NCBI GenBank assembly: GCA_902168225.1
Contig: CABHOW010000151.1
Coordinates: 1 to 57,452, forward strand
Source: an uncultured Flavihumibacter sp.
GTDB lineage: Bacteria; Bacteroidota; Bacteroidia; Chitinophagales; Chitinophagaceae
DNA length: 57,452 bases
Reading direction: 5' to 3'
Shown one piece after another: positions 1-9,628 of this stretch. The notes under the pieces are model-generated. The model was not told the origin of the DNA, did no database searches, and worked only from the letters and a program-made list of their open reading frames with translations. The position numbers and the translations under genes were made by a program. Each line of letters begins with the position of its first letter. Within the stretch, counting starts at the first letter, position 1.

Positions 1-163
1 ACCTTCCGTTGGTATACACATTTTGTAACCCTACTGCTGTTCCTGCAAGCGTACGAAGGGATGTAAAAGCATTATCACTACTAATAGCGCCAGGGTTTGT
101 AAAGTCTTGCTTACATCCTGCAATACTTATTCCTGTTAATAAAATAAAGAGTATTTTTTTCAT
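1..163 (-). CDS. SusD/RagB-like outer-membrane lipoprotein, N-terminal part only
   Basis: Reading leftward from an ATG at 163, the frame is open to the window edge for 54 codons. The first 17 residues form a lipoprotein signal peptide ending in the lipobox ISIAGC, with the lipidated Cys at residue 17. The mature start (CKQDFTNPGAISSDNAF) is typical of SusD/RagB proteins, which cap a SusC channel on the cell surface and bind its ligand. It begins 21 bases after the SusC stop on the same strand, the usual susC-susD order, so the two should be co-transcribed. Most of the gene lies outside the window, so the ligand cannot be inferred. Confidence 0.85.
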   Translation of the reverse strand, partial: MKKILFILLTGISIAGCKQDFTNPGAISSDNAFTSLRTLAGTAVGLQNVYTNGR

Positions 164-184
164 GACTTATGAGTTTAATGATTT

Positions 185-3100
185 TTAGAAAGTAGCAACA
201 ATTCCTAATTGATAAGTTCTTGGAATAGGTACGTTACCAAAATCAACTCCTCTCAGCAAAGTGCTTTGTCCGGTTGCATTTGTTTCAGGATCATAACCCC
301 GATAGGTATCCCATGAATATAGATTACGACCTGAGAAAGATGCAGTAAGATCGGAGCAGAACTTATTTACTTTACCAAAATGATAACTGATAGATAGTTC
401 TCTTAATTTAGTGAAGGAGCCGCTTTCTACACGCCATTCTTCAATAGTATAAGTTTGTTGAATATACCCTCTCGGTAATATGCCATTGTGTTCTAATTGC
501 GCTAGTTCACTACCATTCCCAACACCTTGGCGGGTTCTGAAATCTGCATTAAATACTGAGTTACCGGCAACACGATCGAATTGGACGCCTAGTGTCCATT
601 TTTTATAACTAAAACTATTGATCAACGAAGTGGTATAAGTTGGATTCGGAGAACCTAGTACACCTCTTAATGTAGTTGAGTTTGGACCTGTGGTAAATGG
701 TAATCCCGTGGATGGATCGATAGTTGGCGTTCCCAAAGCTGCGCCGTTTGCTACCGGTCCGCGTGCTGTTACAGGAATACCGGCACTAGTTTTAATTAAT
801 GCGCCGGAAGCATCTCTGGCGAAGAAAGTAGAATAAAATACCGGCGCATCATAACCCGGGATCAAGGCAAAAACAGCACCTGTTCCTGTAGAGAATGATA
901 TGAACGGCACGCCTAAATTTTCTACTGTATTTCTGTTTCTGTTATAATTTCCGGTAATCTCCCAACGAAAATCTTTTGTTTTAACCGGAATAGCAGTTAC
1001 TAATAATTCGATACCCTTATTTCTCAGGGTTCCTACATTTTTAGTAGCTGCTGAGAACCCGGTACTCGGGGCGTTAGTAATATTAGGAACGAGTAAGTCT
1101 ATCACTTGCTTATTATAATAGTTAACAGTTATCTGCAATCTATTATCAAGCATAGATATGTCTGTACCCACTTCTAATTCTTTTTGTCGTTCCGGTTTTA
1201 AATTACTGCTAATGGTTGTGGCTGGTGATGTTAAACTTGTTCTTCCGAGAAAGGAAGTAACGTTGTAAATATTAAAACGATCATAAGCTCCAATACCTGT
1301 TAAATTACCGCTTTCACCATATGCAGCTCTTACTTTAAATGTATTTACATATTTCGCTAAAGAAGATTGCTTAAAATAATTTGCTTCAGAAATGACATAG
1401 TTACCACTAACTTTTGGATAGAAGAAATTACGATTATTTTTATCAAATACACTGGAGCCATCTATTCTACCCGCAGCTGTAACAAAGAATTGATTATTGA
1501 ATTTAAAATTTTGTTGTAGGAAAAAACCTCTGATAGAGCGTTCGCTTCGAGCGTCATTACTTGGTAGTAAAGTGCTTCCTCCTGTAGCAGTTTGAATACC
1601 GGGTAGTAAGCCTCTGCTTTGTGCTAAAATAAACTGACTTTTTTCATATTGCTCGGAATAACCAAACTGCGTAACAGATATTATTTTATTTGTTATCTGG
1701 GTTGAATAGGTGAAATTTAAATCGTGGTTAAAGAAGGTAGAATTAAAACTTGCTGCACTGGCATAACCATTTTGCGTAGGGTCTAATGTAATACCGCCAC
1801 CATAGAAACCAGGGCTTACATTATAGGTGTATGGGGGAATGAGCATAGTACCATTTTGGTTAATATTATCTACTCCGGCGGTATAATCAATCACAAATCC
1901 TTTTAAAGGATAGAGCTTAAAACCAACATTGGAAATAGCTCTGTTGGTAACATTTCTTTGTTGAATATCCTTTATAACACTTAAAGGGTTTACCCTCCCC
2001 CTTTCACCTACAGCCTGCAAATTACCGTTAAGATCTCTTGCATAAATATTATGAAAATTACCAATAATGGTCATGGAGTTAATGGGAGAGAAGAACGAAT
2101 TTCCATCGGGTTTTTCATTGGTTGCATTGTTGGTATAATTGATGCCGGCATTCCAACTAAACCATTTACTTACAGTATTATCTATGTTCAATCTAAAGCC
2201 GAAACGTTTATTATCGGTACCCCTTACAATACCTTGATTGCTATTGTAATTTAATGAGGCGAAATAGCGTGTTTTATCTTGACCGCCGGTAATCGAAATA
2301 TTATTATCGGTTCCATAACCGGTTCTAAAAATATCATCTTGATAATCGTAACGCGATACAGGTGTTGAATCAATAGCTAAAGGTAAATTGATTATATCTT
2401 GTGTTAATGCACCCGGGCCATCTGTTGGGCCACCAAATTTTTTAGGTGCTGTACTGAATGATAGGCGCTTTCTTAATTCATTTGAGTTTGCTCTTGCAGA
2501 AAATGTTACTCTTGGGGCACCGGTACTACCTCTTTTAGTAAATATTTGTACCACACCTGCATTAGCACGGCTACCATAAATGGCAGCGGCTGCAGCACCA
2601 TTGAGTACTTCGATACGATCAATATCATTGGGGTTGATATCTACCATTCTGTTTTGTCCGATTGATCCCGTTCCATCATAATCCGAACTTGCATTGGTTA
2701 CCCTAGCGCTTGAATTATTAATAATAACTCCATCAACAATATAAAGTGGATCTGAAGAACCTGAAATAGAACTTACTCCGCGTAGTTTAACGGTCATACC
2801 ACCTGCAGGGTCGCCTGAGTTTTGTGTGATTTGTGCGCCCGCTACTTTACCTTGTAAAGCTGCCAGCGCATTTGGTGTAGAAGCATTGGCTAATTGGGAA
2901 CCTTTGATAGTTCCTATGAAGTTTCCTAATTGTTTCTTGGTGGTTCCTTGCGAAGTACCTGTTACTATAACTTCATCAAGCCCGGCAATATCTTCTTTTA
3001 AACTGGCATCAATTGTTTGTGTGGCAGTTCCTGCACCAACTACAAATGATTTTTCCACAGAAGAGAACCCTACTGAGCTGATAGCTAAGGTATATTTACC

Positions 3101-3325
3101 GACTTTTAAGTTTGCGTTTAATTGATAAACACCATCTGCATTTGTAACAGTTCCTGTTCCGCTGTTTTTAATCACAACAGAGGCTCCGGGCAATGGCAAA
3201 CCCTTATTGTCTGTTACTTTACCTTTTAGGGTAGTTTGCGCATTTACTGTTGCGTAACAGCATGTGGTAAAAATTACCAATACAAGCAACCGTAAATGGC
3301 CCAACGTAGAAATGTTTAATTTCAT
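185..3325 (-). CDS. SusC/RagA-family TonB-dependent outer-membrane receptor
   Basis: This 1046-residue protein has a signal peptide (about 1-29), a carboxypeptidase-regulatory-like domain (about 32-110), a TonB-box-like segment DEVIVTGT near 117-124, and a plug domain carrying the SusC signature around 191-202 (SDPLYIVDGVII). A long beta-barrel follows and ends in a terminal Phe, as expected for BAM-inserted barrels. Family members import oligosaccharides, peptides or other large ligands using TonB energy, with the partner SusD as lid. The susD gene starts 21 bases downstream. No glycoside hydrolase, regulator or peptidase lies next to the pair inside the window, so the substrate is unknown. 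The pair could belong to a locus continuing to the left. Confidence 0.93.
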   Translation of the reverse strand: MKLNISTLGHLRLLVLVIFTTCCYATVNAQTTLKGKVTDNKGLPLPGASVVIKNSGTGTVTNADGVYQLNANLKVGKYTLAISSVGFSSVEKSFVVGAGTATQTIDASLKEDIAGLDEVIVTGTSQGTTKKQLGNFIGTIKGSQLANASTPNALAALQGKVAGAQITQNSGDPAGGMTVKLRGVSSISGSSDPLYIVDGVIINNSSARVTNASSDYDGTGSIGQNRMVDINPNDIDRIEVLNGAAAAAIYGSRANAGVVQIFTKRGSTGAPRVTFSARANSNELRKRLSFSTAPKKFGGPTDGPGALTQDIINLPLAIDSTPVSRYDYQDDIFRTGYGTDNNISITGGQDKTRYFASLNYNSNQGIVRGTDNKRFGFRLNIDNTVSKWFSWNAGINYTNNATNEKPDGNSFFSPINSMTIIGNFHNIYARDLNGNLQAVGERGRVNPLSVIKDIQQRNVTNRAISNVGFKLYPLKGFVIDYTAGVDNINQNGTMLIPPYTYNVSPGFYGGGITLDPTQNGYASAASFNSTFFNHDLNFTYSTQITNKIISVTQFGYSEQYEKSQFILAQSRGLLPGIQTATGGSTLLPSNDARSERSIRGFFLQQNFKFNNQFFVTAAGRIDGSSVFDKNNRNFFYPKVSGNYVISEANYFKQSSLAKYVNTFKVRAAYGESGNLTGIGAYDRFNIYNVTSFLGRTSLTSPATTISSNLKPERQKELEVGTDISMLDNRLQITVNYYNKQVIDLLVPNITNAPSTGFSAATKNVGTLRNKGIELLVTAIPVKTKDFRWEITGNYNRNRNTVENLGVPFISFSTGTGAVFALIPGYDAPVFYSTFFARDASGALIKTSAGIPVTARGPVANGAALGTPTIDPSTGLPFTTGPNSTTLRGVLGSPNPTYTTSLINSFSYKKWTLGVQFDRVAGNSVFNADFRTRQGVGNGSELAQLEHNGILPRGYIQQTYTIEEWRVESGSFTKLRELSISYHFGKVNKFCSDLTASFSGRNLYSWDTYRGYDPETNATGQSTLLRGVDFGNVPIPRTYQLGIVATF

Positions 3326-3406
3326 GAGCGTTTAGTTTTGGATTATCTGATAATACATAAATATAAGCTTTTTGCAGGATATTACAGTTTTTGTCTAAAA
3401 AAATGT

Positions 3407-4669
3407 CTATAAATCCTTTAAACCCCTTAAAAAATCAAAAACACGGCATAATTCCGCATTATTTATGCAGTATGGCGGCATAATATAAACAGTATTTCCT
3501 AATGGTCTTAGGAATATTCCTTTTGCCAACGCTGCATTGGTTATTGTGGTAGAAATGCTATTCAAATAACCATGATTGGCAGTATTCAATTCAAAAGCAA
3601 ATATAGTTCCCAGCATGCGAGGGTTGATAAATCTTTTCTCTTGGCGAATAGATTCATAAAAATTACTGCAAGCCTCGGAAATTTGATGAATAGCATCTAA
3701 AGTAGCAGTTTGTTCAAGTAGATCCAGGCTCGCCAATGCTGCACTACAGGCAATAGGATTGGCTGTAAATGAGTGCCCGTGAAAAAATGTTTTAATGGGA
3801 TCATCTTGAATATAAGCTTGATAAATTTTATCAGTGCATACTGTAGCACCTAAAGCCATAGTGCCTCCTGTTAAACCCTTACTCATGCAAAGGATATCCG
3901 GTTTTTTATGCAAATAATCGCTGGCAAAAAATTTACCCGTTCTGCCAAAACCGGTCATCACTTCATCTGCAATGCAAATGATCTCTGCCAGCTTAACCGT
4001 ATTTAGTAGTTCATTGAATGTATAAGCATCATATATATGCATACCACCCGCACCTTGTATCAATGGTTCATAAATAAAGGCGGCAATTTCTGCTGCATGC
4101 AAATGAATGATTGATTTTATGGTTCCAATATTTTCCTGGGTTGGGGTATCAATAAATATCACTTCAAATAAATGATCATCAAAAGCCAAAGTAAATACAC
4201 TTCTGTGGCTTACACTCATGGCACCGAATGTATCGCCATGATAGCTATTTCGAAATGCAAGTATTTTTTTTCTTTTAAGATCACCCTTATTCCACCAATA
4301 TTGTATGGCCATTTTTATGGCTACTTCAGTAGCAGTAGAGCCATTATCACTATAAAATATTTTTGAAAAATGATGTTGATGAAGTGCCAGTAGTCTTTCT
4401 GCTAATACAATCCCCGGTTCGTGCGTGAAACCCGCAAAAATCACCTGCTCTAGTGTTTGCGCCTGCTCATATATTTTTTGAGCTATATAGGGATGGGCAT
4501 GACCATGTAATGTTACCCACCAGCTACTGATGCTATCAATATAACTATTCCCATTTTCATCATACAAAAAACTTCCCGATGCTTTTACGATAGGTATGAT
4601 ATTGCCTATATTTTTTTGCGGCGTGAAGGGGTGCCAAACAACAGCAGCATCTCTCTCTTTCCATGTCAT
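3407..4669 (-). CDS. bioA: Adenosylmethionine-8-amino-7-oxononanoate aminotransferase
   Basis: A fold-type I PLP class III aminotransferase of 420 residues, the usual BioA length. It transfers the amino group of S-adenosylmethionine to 8-amino-7-oxononanoate to give 7,8-diaminononanoate in biotin synthesis. Visible features are the BioA-type SSWWVTLHGH segment (48-57), the SDNGSTATEVA cofactor-phosphate loop (107-117), the PLP-ring Asp in ADEVMTGFGRTG (Asp235) and the Schiff-base Lys in CMSKGLTGGT (Lys264). The paired tryptophans separate BioA from most other class III enzymes. No other bio gene is in the window. queG lies 29 bases upstream on the same strand, so co-transcription is possible without a functional link. 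Confidence 0.9.
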   Translation of the reverse strand: MTWKERDAAVVWHPFTPQKNIGNIIPIVKASGSFLYDENGNSYIDSISSWWVTLHGHAHPYIAQKIYEQAQTLEQVIFAGFTHEPGIVLAERLLALHQHHFSKIFYSDNGSTATEVAIKMAIQYWWNKGDLKRKKILAFRNSYHGDTFGAMSVSHRSVFTLAFDDHLFEVIFIDTPTQENIGTIKSIIHLHAAEIAAFIYEPLIQGAGGMHIYDAYTFNELLNTVKLAEIICIADEVMTGFGRTGKFFASDYLHKKPDILCMSKGLTGGTMALGATVCTDKIYQAYIQDDPIKTFFHGHSFTANPIACSAALASLDLLEQTATLDAIHQISEACSNFYESIRQEKRFINPRMLGTIFAFELNTANHGYLNSISTTITNAALAKGIFLRPLGNTVYIMPPYCINNAELCRVFDFLRGLKDL

Positions 4670-4698
4670 ATTGCAAATGTATAGATAGATGGATGTAT

Positions 4699-5643
4699 TT
4701 AGCAGATAGAGGAGCCGGTATTTAAAAACTTAAGATTCCGCTGAATACCCGAATACTTCGAACGCTTTAAAGGACTGTTCCTAAAAATATTTTTAAAAGT
4801 TTCTTCTGTCATTTCTTCCCATTCACTGGTACTCAAATTTAATATTTCGTGGAGGGGTTGAAAGGCCGGCTCTTGGTGGGGTTTGCTAAAACGATTCCAT
4901 GGGCATATATCCTGACAAATATCACAACCAAACATCCAGTTATTAAACTTGTGTTTCATGGCTTCAGGAATTAATGCATCTTTTAATTCAATAGTGAAAT
5001 AGCTGATACATTTACTTCCGTTGATTACTTTGTTAGGTTCAATAGCTTCCGTAGGGCAATGATCGATACACTTGGTACAAGTTCCACAATAGTCTTTCGT
5101 AAATGGATCGTCGTAAACCAGTTCGATATCAACGATAAGCGTTGCAATAAACAAAAAAGAGCCCTGTGTTTTCGTAATAAGATTCCCATTTTTACCGATC
5201 CATCCCAATCCACTTTTAACTGCCCAGGTTCTTTCTAAAACAGGGGCAGAATCAACAAATCCTCTACCATGAATATCCCCGAGTTCGAGTTTTATTTGTT
5301 GAAGAAAATCTTTTAGTTGTGATCTTATCACTTCATGATAATCTTCGCCCCAGGCATATTTTGAAATTTTCGGGGATCTCTCTTTTTGGTATTCTGTAGG
5401 GTAATAATTTTTTAGTAGTGTAATTACAGATTTAGCACCGGGGAATAATTGTTGTGGATTGATACGAAGTTCAAAATGATTTTCCATATACTGCATGGCA
5501 CCATGTTTGCCCTGTAAAAGCCATTTTTCCAATCTTCGAGCATCTTCCGGTAATGGGGTTGCTTTTGCGATACCGCAGAAATCAAAACCGTATTTTTTAG
5601 CAAGCGATTTAACTTGAGTAGTATTTTGAAAATTTTGTTGCAT
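4699..5643 (-). CDS. queG: Epoxyqueuosine reductase
   Basis: A cytosolic iron-sulfur, cobalamin-dependent enzyme that reduces epoxyqueuosine to queuosine at the tRNA wobble position (GUN anticodons). The 314-residue protein shows the QueG-type FVDSAPVLERTWA segment with the presumed catalytic Asp131 and the GWIGKNGN segment (147-154). Eight cysteines fit two 4Fe-4S clusters: Cys186, 189, 192 and 196, then Cys212, 240, 243 and 247 with CPWN. The length is slightly shorter than the E. coli enzyme because the C-terminal HEAT-like extension is reduced, which is common in Bacteroidota. It is divergent from the DUF3857 gene at 5706 across 62 bases. Confidence 0.92.
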   Translation of the reverse strand: MQQNFQNTTQVKSLAKKYGFDFCGIAKATPLPEDARRLEKWLLQGKHGAMQYMENHFELRINPQQLFPGAKSVITLLKNYYPTEYQKERSPKISKYAWGEDYHEVIRSQLKDFLQQIKLELGDIHGRGFVDSAPVLERTWAVKSGLGWIGKNGNLITKTQGSFLFIATLIVDIELVYDDPFTKDYCGTCTKCIDHCPTEAIEPNKVINGSKCISYFTIELKDALIPEAMKHKFNNWMFGCDICQDICPWNRFSKPHQEPAFQPLHEILNLSTSEWEEMTEETFKNIFRNSPLKRSKYSGIQRNLKFLNTGSSIC

Positions 5644-5705
5644 AAATTGAAGTAAAATTAGCTTTTAGGTTTTATATTGCCCTTAATAATTAACCAATAC
5701 TAATT

Positions 5706-7721
5706 ATGAGAAAACCGGTATTTATTCTAGTGGTTCTATGCCTCGCCACTTTTCTTGTAAATGCACAAGAAAAATCAAATGTAAAATTCGGTAAAATAGA
5801 ACCTAAAGATTTCGACATACAATCAGCGCTGATTGATTCGAGTACAAACGCTATTGTTATTGCGGATATTGGTAGTACCTATTTTGAGGGAAATACAAAA
5901 GGATGGTTTTCGCTTGTATTTAAAAGAATAAAAAGAATAAAGATATTAAATGAGAAAGGATTTGAAGCTGCCAATATAAGTATCGATTTATATTCGAGTG
6001 GAACTGATGCTGAAAAACTTGATGATATTAAAGCCTATACTTATAACCTTGAGAATGGCCAGATAATAACTTCTAAGCTAGAGTCGAAAAATATTTTTGA
6101 GGAGAAACATTTAAAGACAACAATTAGGAAAAAATTTACTTTCCCTTCTATAAAAGCAGGTTCCATCATCGAGTTTAGCTATACATTACGTTCAGATTTT
6201 TTATTCAATCTTCAACCCTGGGCTTTTCAGGGAGAATATCCATGCCTTTGGAGCGAATATGAAACCAATATCCCAGATTTTTTTGGATATGTTTTTCTTA
6301 GTCAAGGTTACCAGCAATTCCATATTAGGCAAACTAATGACAGGAATGACAATTTCACAATAAGACAAATGAGTGGGGCTACAATGTCATCTTCAGAGCC
6401 TATTAGAATATCTTCAATAACCCATGATACCAGATTAGTAATGAAAGATGTACCTGCACTTAAGGAAGAGCCTTTTACAACAACAGTTAGTAATCATATA
6501 GCTAAAATCGAATATCAGCTTTCACAATTTAGATTTCCTAATCAACCAATTCAGGAGTTTATGGGCGATTGGAAAAAAGTGGGTGATGCACTCGCCAAAA
6601 GAGAAAATTTTGGTTTAGCTATTAATGCAAATAATGGGTTTTTAGATGATGAAATAACATTGATCACTAAAGGAGCAAAAACCAAGGAGGAGAAATGTAT
6701 TAAGATATACGAATTTGTACGCGACAATTTTACATGTACGAGATTTAGTGGTATGTATTTGGAAGATAAAAGTTTGAAAGAGATATTTAAAAAAAGGAGT
6801 GGTACTACCGCTGAAATAAATCTTTTGTTGGTAGCTATGTTAAAGCACGCTTCCATTGAAGCGAATCCTGTATTTCTGAGCTTAAGAAACAGAGGAGTTG
6901 TACATTCAATTTATCCTTTATTAGATAGATTTAACTATGTGATTGCTTTGGCGCAATTCGATAGCAGCAATGTATTATTAGATGCTTCCCGAAAAATGTT
7001 AGGTTACGGTAAATTAGATCCCTCTTGTAATAATGGAACAGCATGGGTAATAGATAACAAAAATCCATTCTCAATTAATATTTCTTCCGATGTCATGATA
7101 GATTCTAGAAACACATTTGTATTATTCTCCAACGAGGAAAATGGTAAGTATGAGGGTACTGTTAAATCTACATTCGGATACTATGAATCCTATGGATACA
7201 GAGATAAATTGACGGATACCAAGCCTGAATCTCACCAAAAAATACTTGCAAGAGATTTAGGAACAGATTGGGAAGTATCAAATTTTTCTATTGACTCGCT
7301 TCAGCTTAAAGAATATCCTATTAGTGTGAAGTATGATTTAACTCATAATTTATCGGAGGATATCATTTACTTAAACCCCATGTTTGGTGAAGAAATCAAA
7401 AAAAATCCTTTTGTTGCAGCAGAAAGGAATTACCCTATTGAGATGCCATATAGGCAAAATGAAATATTTGTGCTCGATATGGAAATACCTAAAGGATATG
7501 CTGTAGAAGAGATCCCCAAATCAGTTCGACATATGCTTAATGCGGATGAAGCTATGTTTGAATATATCTGTGTAAAATCGGCTCAAAGGGTGCAACTAAG
7601 GTGTAGGATAGTTTTTAATAAGGCCAATTTCCCTAAAGAAGATTATGCCTCATTAAGGGAGTTCTATTCTTTCATTATCAAAAAACAAGGTGAACAAATT
7701 GTATTAAAAAAGTCTAATTAG
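5706..7721 (+). CDS. Exported DUF3857/transglutaminase-like protein, predicted catalytically inactive
   Basis: A 671-residue protein with a signal peptide (about 1-20, ending VNAQ), a DUF3857 beta-rich region (about 60-260), a transglutaminase-like core (about 310-430) and a C-terminal DUF3858-like beta domain. The core keeps the fold landmarks seen in its neighbour. However, where the papain-like triad should be, the Cys position is Thr368 (RSGTTAEINLL) and the His position is Tyr (FNYVIA). The Asp in VLLDASR remains. A peptide- or protein-binding role therefore seems more likely than catalysis. The next gene starts two bases after its stop and encodes the catalytically plausible paralogue, so the two are probably translated together and may act as a pair in the periplasm. 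Confidence 0.85.
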   Translation: MRKPVFILVVLCLATFLVNAQEKSNVKFGKIEPKDFDIQSALIDSSTNAIVIADIGSTYFEGNTKGWFSLVFKRIKRIKILNEKGFEAANISIDLYSSGTDAEKLDDIKAYTYNLENGQIITSKLESKNIFEEKHLKTTIRKKFTFPSIKAGSIIEFSYTLRSDFLFNLQPWAFQGEYPCLWSEYETNIPDFFGYVFLSQGYQQFHIRQTNDRNDNFTIRQMSGATMSSSEPIRISSITHDTRLVMKDVPALKEEPFTTTVSNHIAKIEYQLSQFRFPNQPIQEFMGDWKKVGDALAKRENFGLAINANNGFLDDEITLITKGAKTKEEKCIKIYEFVRDNFTCTRFSGMYLEDKSLKEIFKKRSGTTAEINLLLVAMLKHASIEANPVFLSLRNRGVVHSIYPLLDRFNYVIALAQFDSSNVLLDASRKMLGYGKLDPSCNNGTAWVIDNKNPFSINISSDVMIDSRNTFVLFSNEENGKYEGTVKSTFGYYESYGYRDKLTDTKPESHQKILARDLGTDWEVSNFSIDSLQLKEYPISVKYDLTHNLSEDIIYLNPMFGEEIKKNPFVAAERNYPIEMPYRQNEIFVLDMEIPKGYAVEEIPKSVRHMLNADEAMFEYICVKSAQRVQLRCRIVFNKANFPKEDYASLREFYSFIIKKQGEQIVLKKSN

Positions 7722-7723
7722 AA

Positions 7724-9628
7724 ATGAGGCTAAAATATATCGGACTATTATACTTTTCAGTATGTTTTTATAATGCGGAAGCACAAGTATATGCTGTATC
7801 TGCTATCCCTGATTCTCTAAAAGAGAATGCCGTAGCAGTAAAAAGAATTGAGACTATATCAGTACAGGTCAAAAGTTTAAAGAAAGTAATTGTAAAACAC
7901 AAGTATGCTATTACCATTCTTAAAAAAGCAGGAGATGAATATGCTGAGTATTCCAATGGGTATTCGAGTATGAATAAATTGAATAGCATAGATGGTACAC
8001 TATACGATGAAGCCGGAAAAAAAATAAGATCAGTAAAGAAAAAAGATATTGAGGATGTATCTGTTTCTGATGGTTTCAGTCTTGCATTAGATAGTAGAAC
8101 CAAATCACATCATTTTCATCACAGTCAATACCCTTATACCGTTGAATATGAAGATGAGGAAGAGATAGAACATACTTTTTTTATGCCTACATGGCATCCC
8201 GTAGATGACGAAGATATTGCCGTGCAGCAAAGTAGCTTCTACGTTGAAGTACCTTTGGATTTTGAATTAAGATACCGGCAGATAAACTGGTTACAAAACC
8301 CGCTTAAAACATCTACTGCTAGCAAAACATATGTCTGGGAGCTTCGAAATTTCAAAGCTTTGCAATATGAGCCTTTTCGCCCTCCACTAAGTCTGTTGTT
8401 GCCCGCTGTATATATTGGGGCTACTAAATTTACAGTGAACGACTACTCCGGCGATATGAGCACATGGGGGGAATTGGGTAAGTTTATTTCTTCACTCAAT
8501 AAAAATCGTGATGTACTACCAGAAGATATAAAAAATCAAGTTCGCCAAATTACTAATAGTGAAACGGATCTAAAACGAAAAGTGGAAAAACTATACGAGT
8601 TCATGCAACAACATACCCGTTATGTGAGTGTGCAACTGGGTATAGGCAGTTGGCAGCCTTTTGATGCACAGTATGTAGCTAAGAATAAGTATGGCGACTG
8701 TAAAGCGCTTTCAAATTATATGGTTGCCTTATTAAAAGAAGCCGGCATCAAGGCTAATTATGTTTTAATTACGGCGGGTAAAGGCAAACAAGGCTTGTAT
8801 GAACCCTTCCCTGCTGCTTATTTTAACCACGCGATTGTGTGTGTTCCATTAGCAAATGATAGTATTTGGCTGGAATGTACATCGCAACATACTTCAGCAG
8901 GATATATGGGTAGTTTTACTGGTGATAGAAAAGCATTATTAATAGATGAAGATAAAGGCTATGTAGTGAATACACCTGTGTATACTGCAGATATGAATAA
9001 ACAAATTCGCACTGCATCCGTAACGATCGATGAAACCGGTAATGCTAATGCTGAAGTGATGACAAAATATGCTGGTGAAAAGCAAGAATTTTATCATGAT
9101 ATGATGTACCGGGCTACAACCGAAGAGAAGGAAAAATTCCTGAATCAAGTTTTTAAACTTCCTACCTATAAAGTCACTAAGTTCAATTATAAAGAAACCA
9201 AAGGTCGCTTGCCTTCAATCGAAGAGAATTTATCAATACATGCACCCAATCTCGCGGTAGTATCCGGCAAAAGGTTATTCATTACGCCTAATTTATTCAA
9301 TAAATATAATTTGAAACTTTCCATAGATAGCACTCGTAAAAACGATATAGTTTTTATAACTGCTCATACAGAGATTGATACACTCAACATATCTATTCCT
9401 ATCGGATATACACCGGAAGCAGTTCCTAAAAATATGAATATTATAAAACCATATGCATCTTATAGTGTCAATTATATTATCAATGGAACCAGTATTCAAT
9501 TTATTCGTAAAGAGATAAGGGAAAAAATTACATTACCTCCATCACAATATGCCGATGTGGTAGATTTCTTTAATACAATATCCAAAGCTGATAATAGCCG
9601 TATTGTTTTCGTTAAAAAAGAGGGATAA
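7724..9628 (+). CDS. Exported DUF3857/transglutaminase-like protein, catalytic Cys-His present
   Basis: A 634-residue paralogue of the preceding gene with the same architecture: signal peptide (about 1-20), DUF3857, transglutaminase-like core and C-terminal beta domain. The core shows KYGDCKALSNYM with Cys326, NHAIV supplying His, and WLECTSQ, where Glu takes the usual third-residue position. This arrangement is compatible with a working transglutaminase or cysteine protease-like enzyme acting in the periplasm or on the surface. Its substrate is unknown. The gene starts two bases after the upstream stop and converges with the serine hydrolase, whose stop codon begins one base after this one ends. 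Confidence 0.87.
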   Translation: MRLKYIGLLYFSVCFYNAEAQVYAVSAIPDSLKENAVAVKRIETISVQVKSLKKVIVKHKYAITILKKAGDEYAEYSNGYSSMNKLNSIDGTLYDEAGKKIRSVKKKDIEDVSVSDGFSLALDSRTKSHHFHHSQYPYTVEYEDEEEIEHTFFMPTWHPVDDEDIAVQQSSFYVEVPLDFELRYRQINWLQNPLKTSTASKTYVWELRNFKALQYEPFRPPLSLLLPAVYIGATKFTVNDYSGDMSTWGELGKFISSLNKNRDVLPEDIKNQVRQITNSETDLKRKVEKLYEFMQQHTRYVSVQLGIGSWQPFDAQYVAKNKYGDCKALSNYMVALLKEAGIKANYVLITAGKGKQGLYEPFPAAYFNHAIVCVPLANDSIWLECTSQHTSAGYMGSFTGDRKALLIDEDKGYVVNTPVYTADMNKQIRTASVTIDETGNANAEVMTKYAGEKQEFYHDMMYRATTEEKEKFLNQVFKLPTYKVTKFNYKETKGRLPSIEENLSIHAPNLAVVSGKRLFITPNLFNKYNLKLSIDSTRKNDIVFITAHTEIDTLNISIPIGYTPEAVPKNMNIIKPYASYSVNYIINGTSIQFIRKEIREKITLPPSQYADVVDFFNTISKADNSRIVFVKKEG

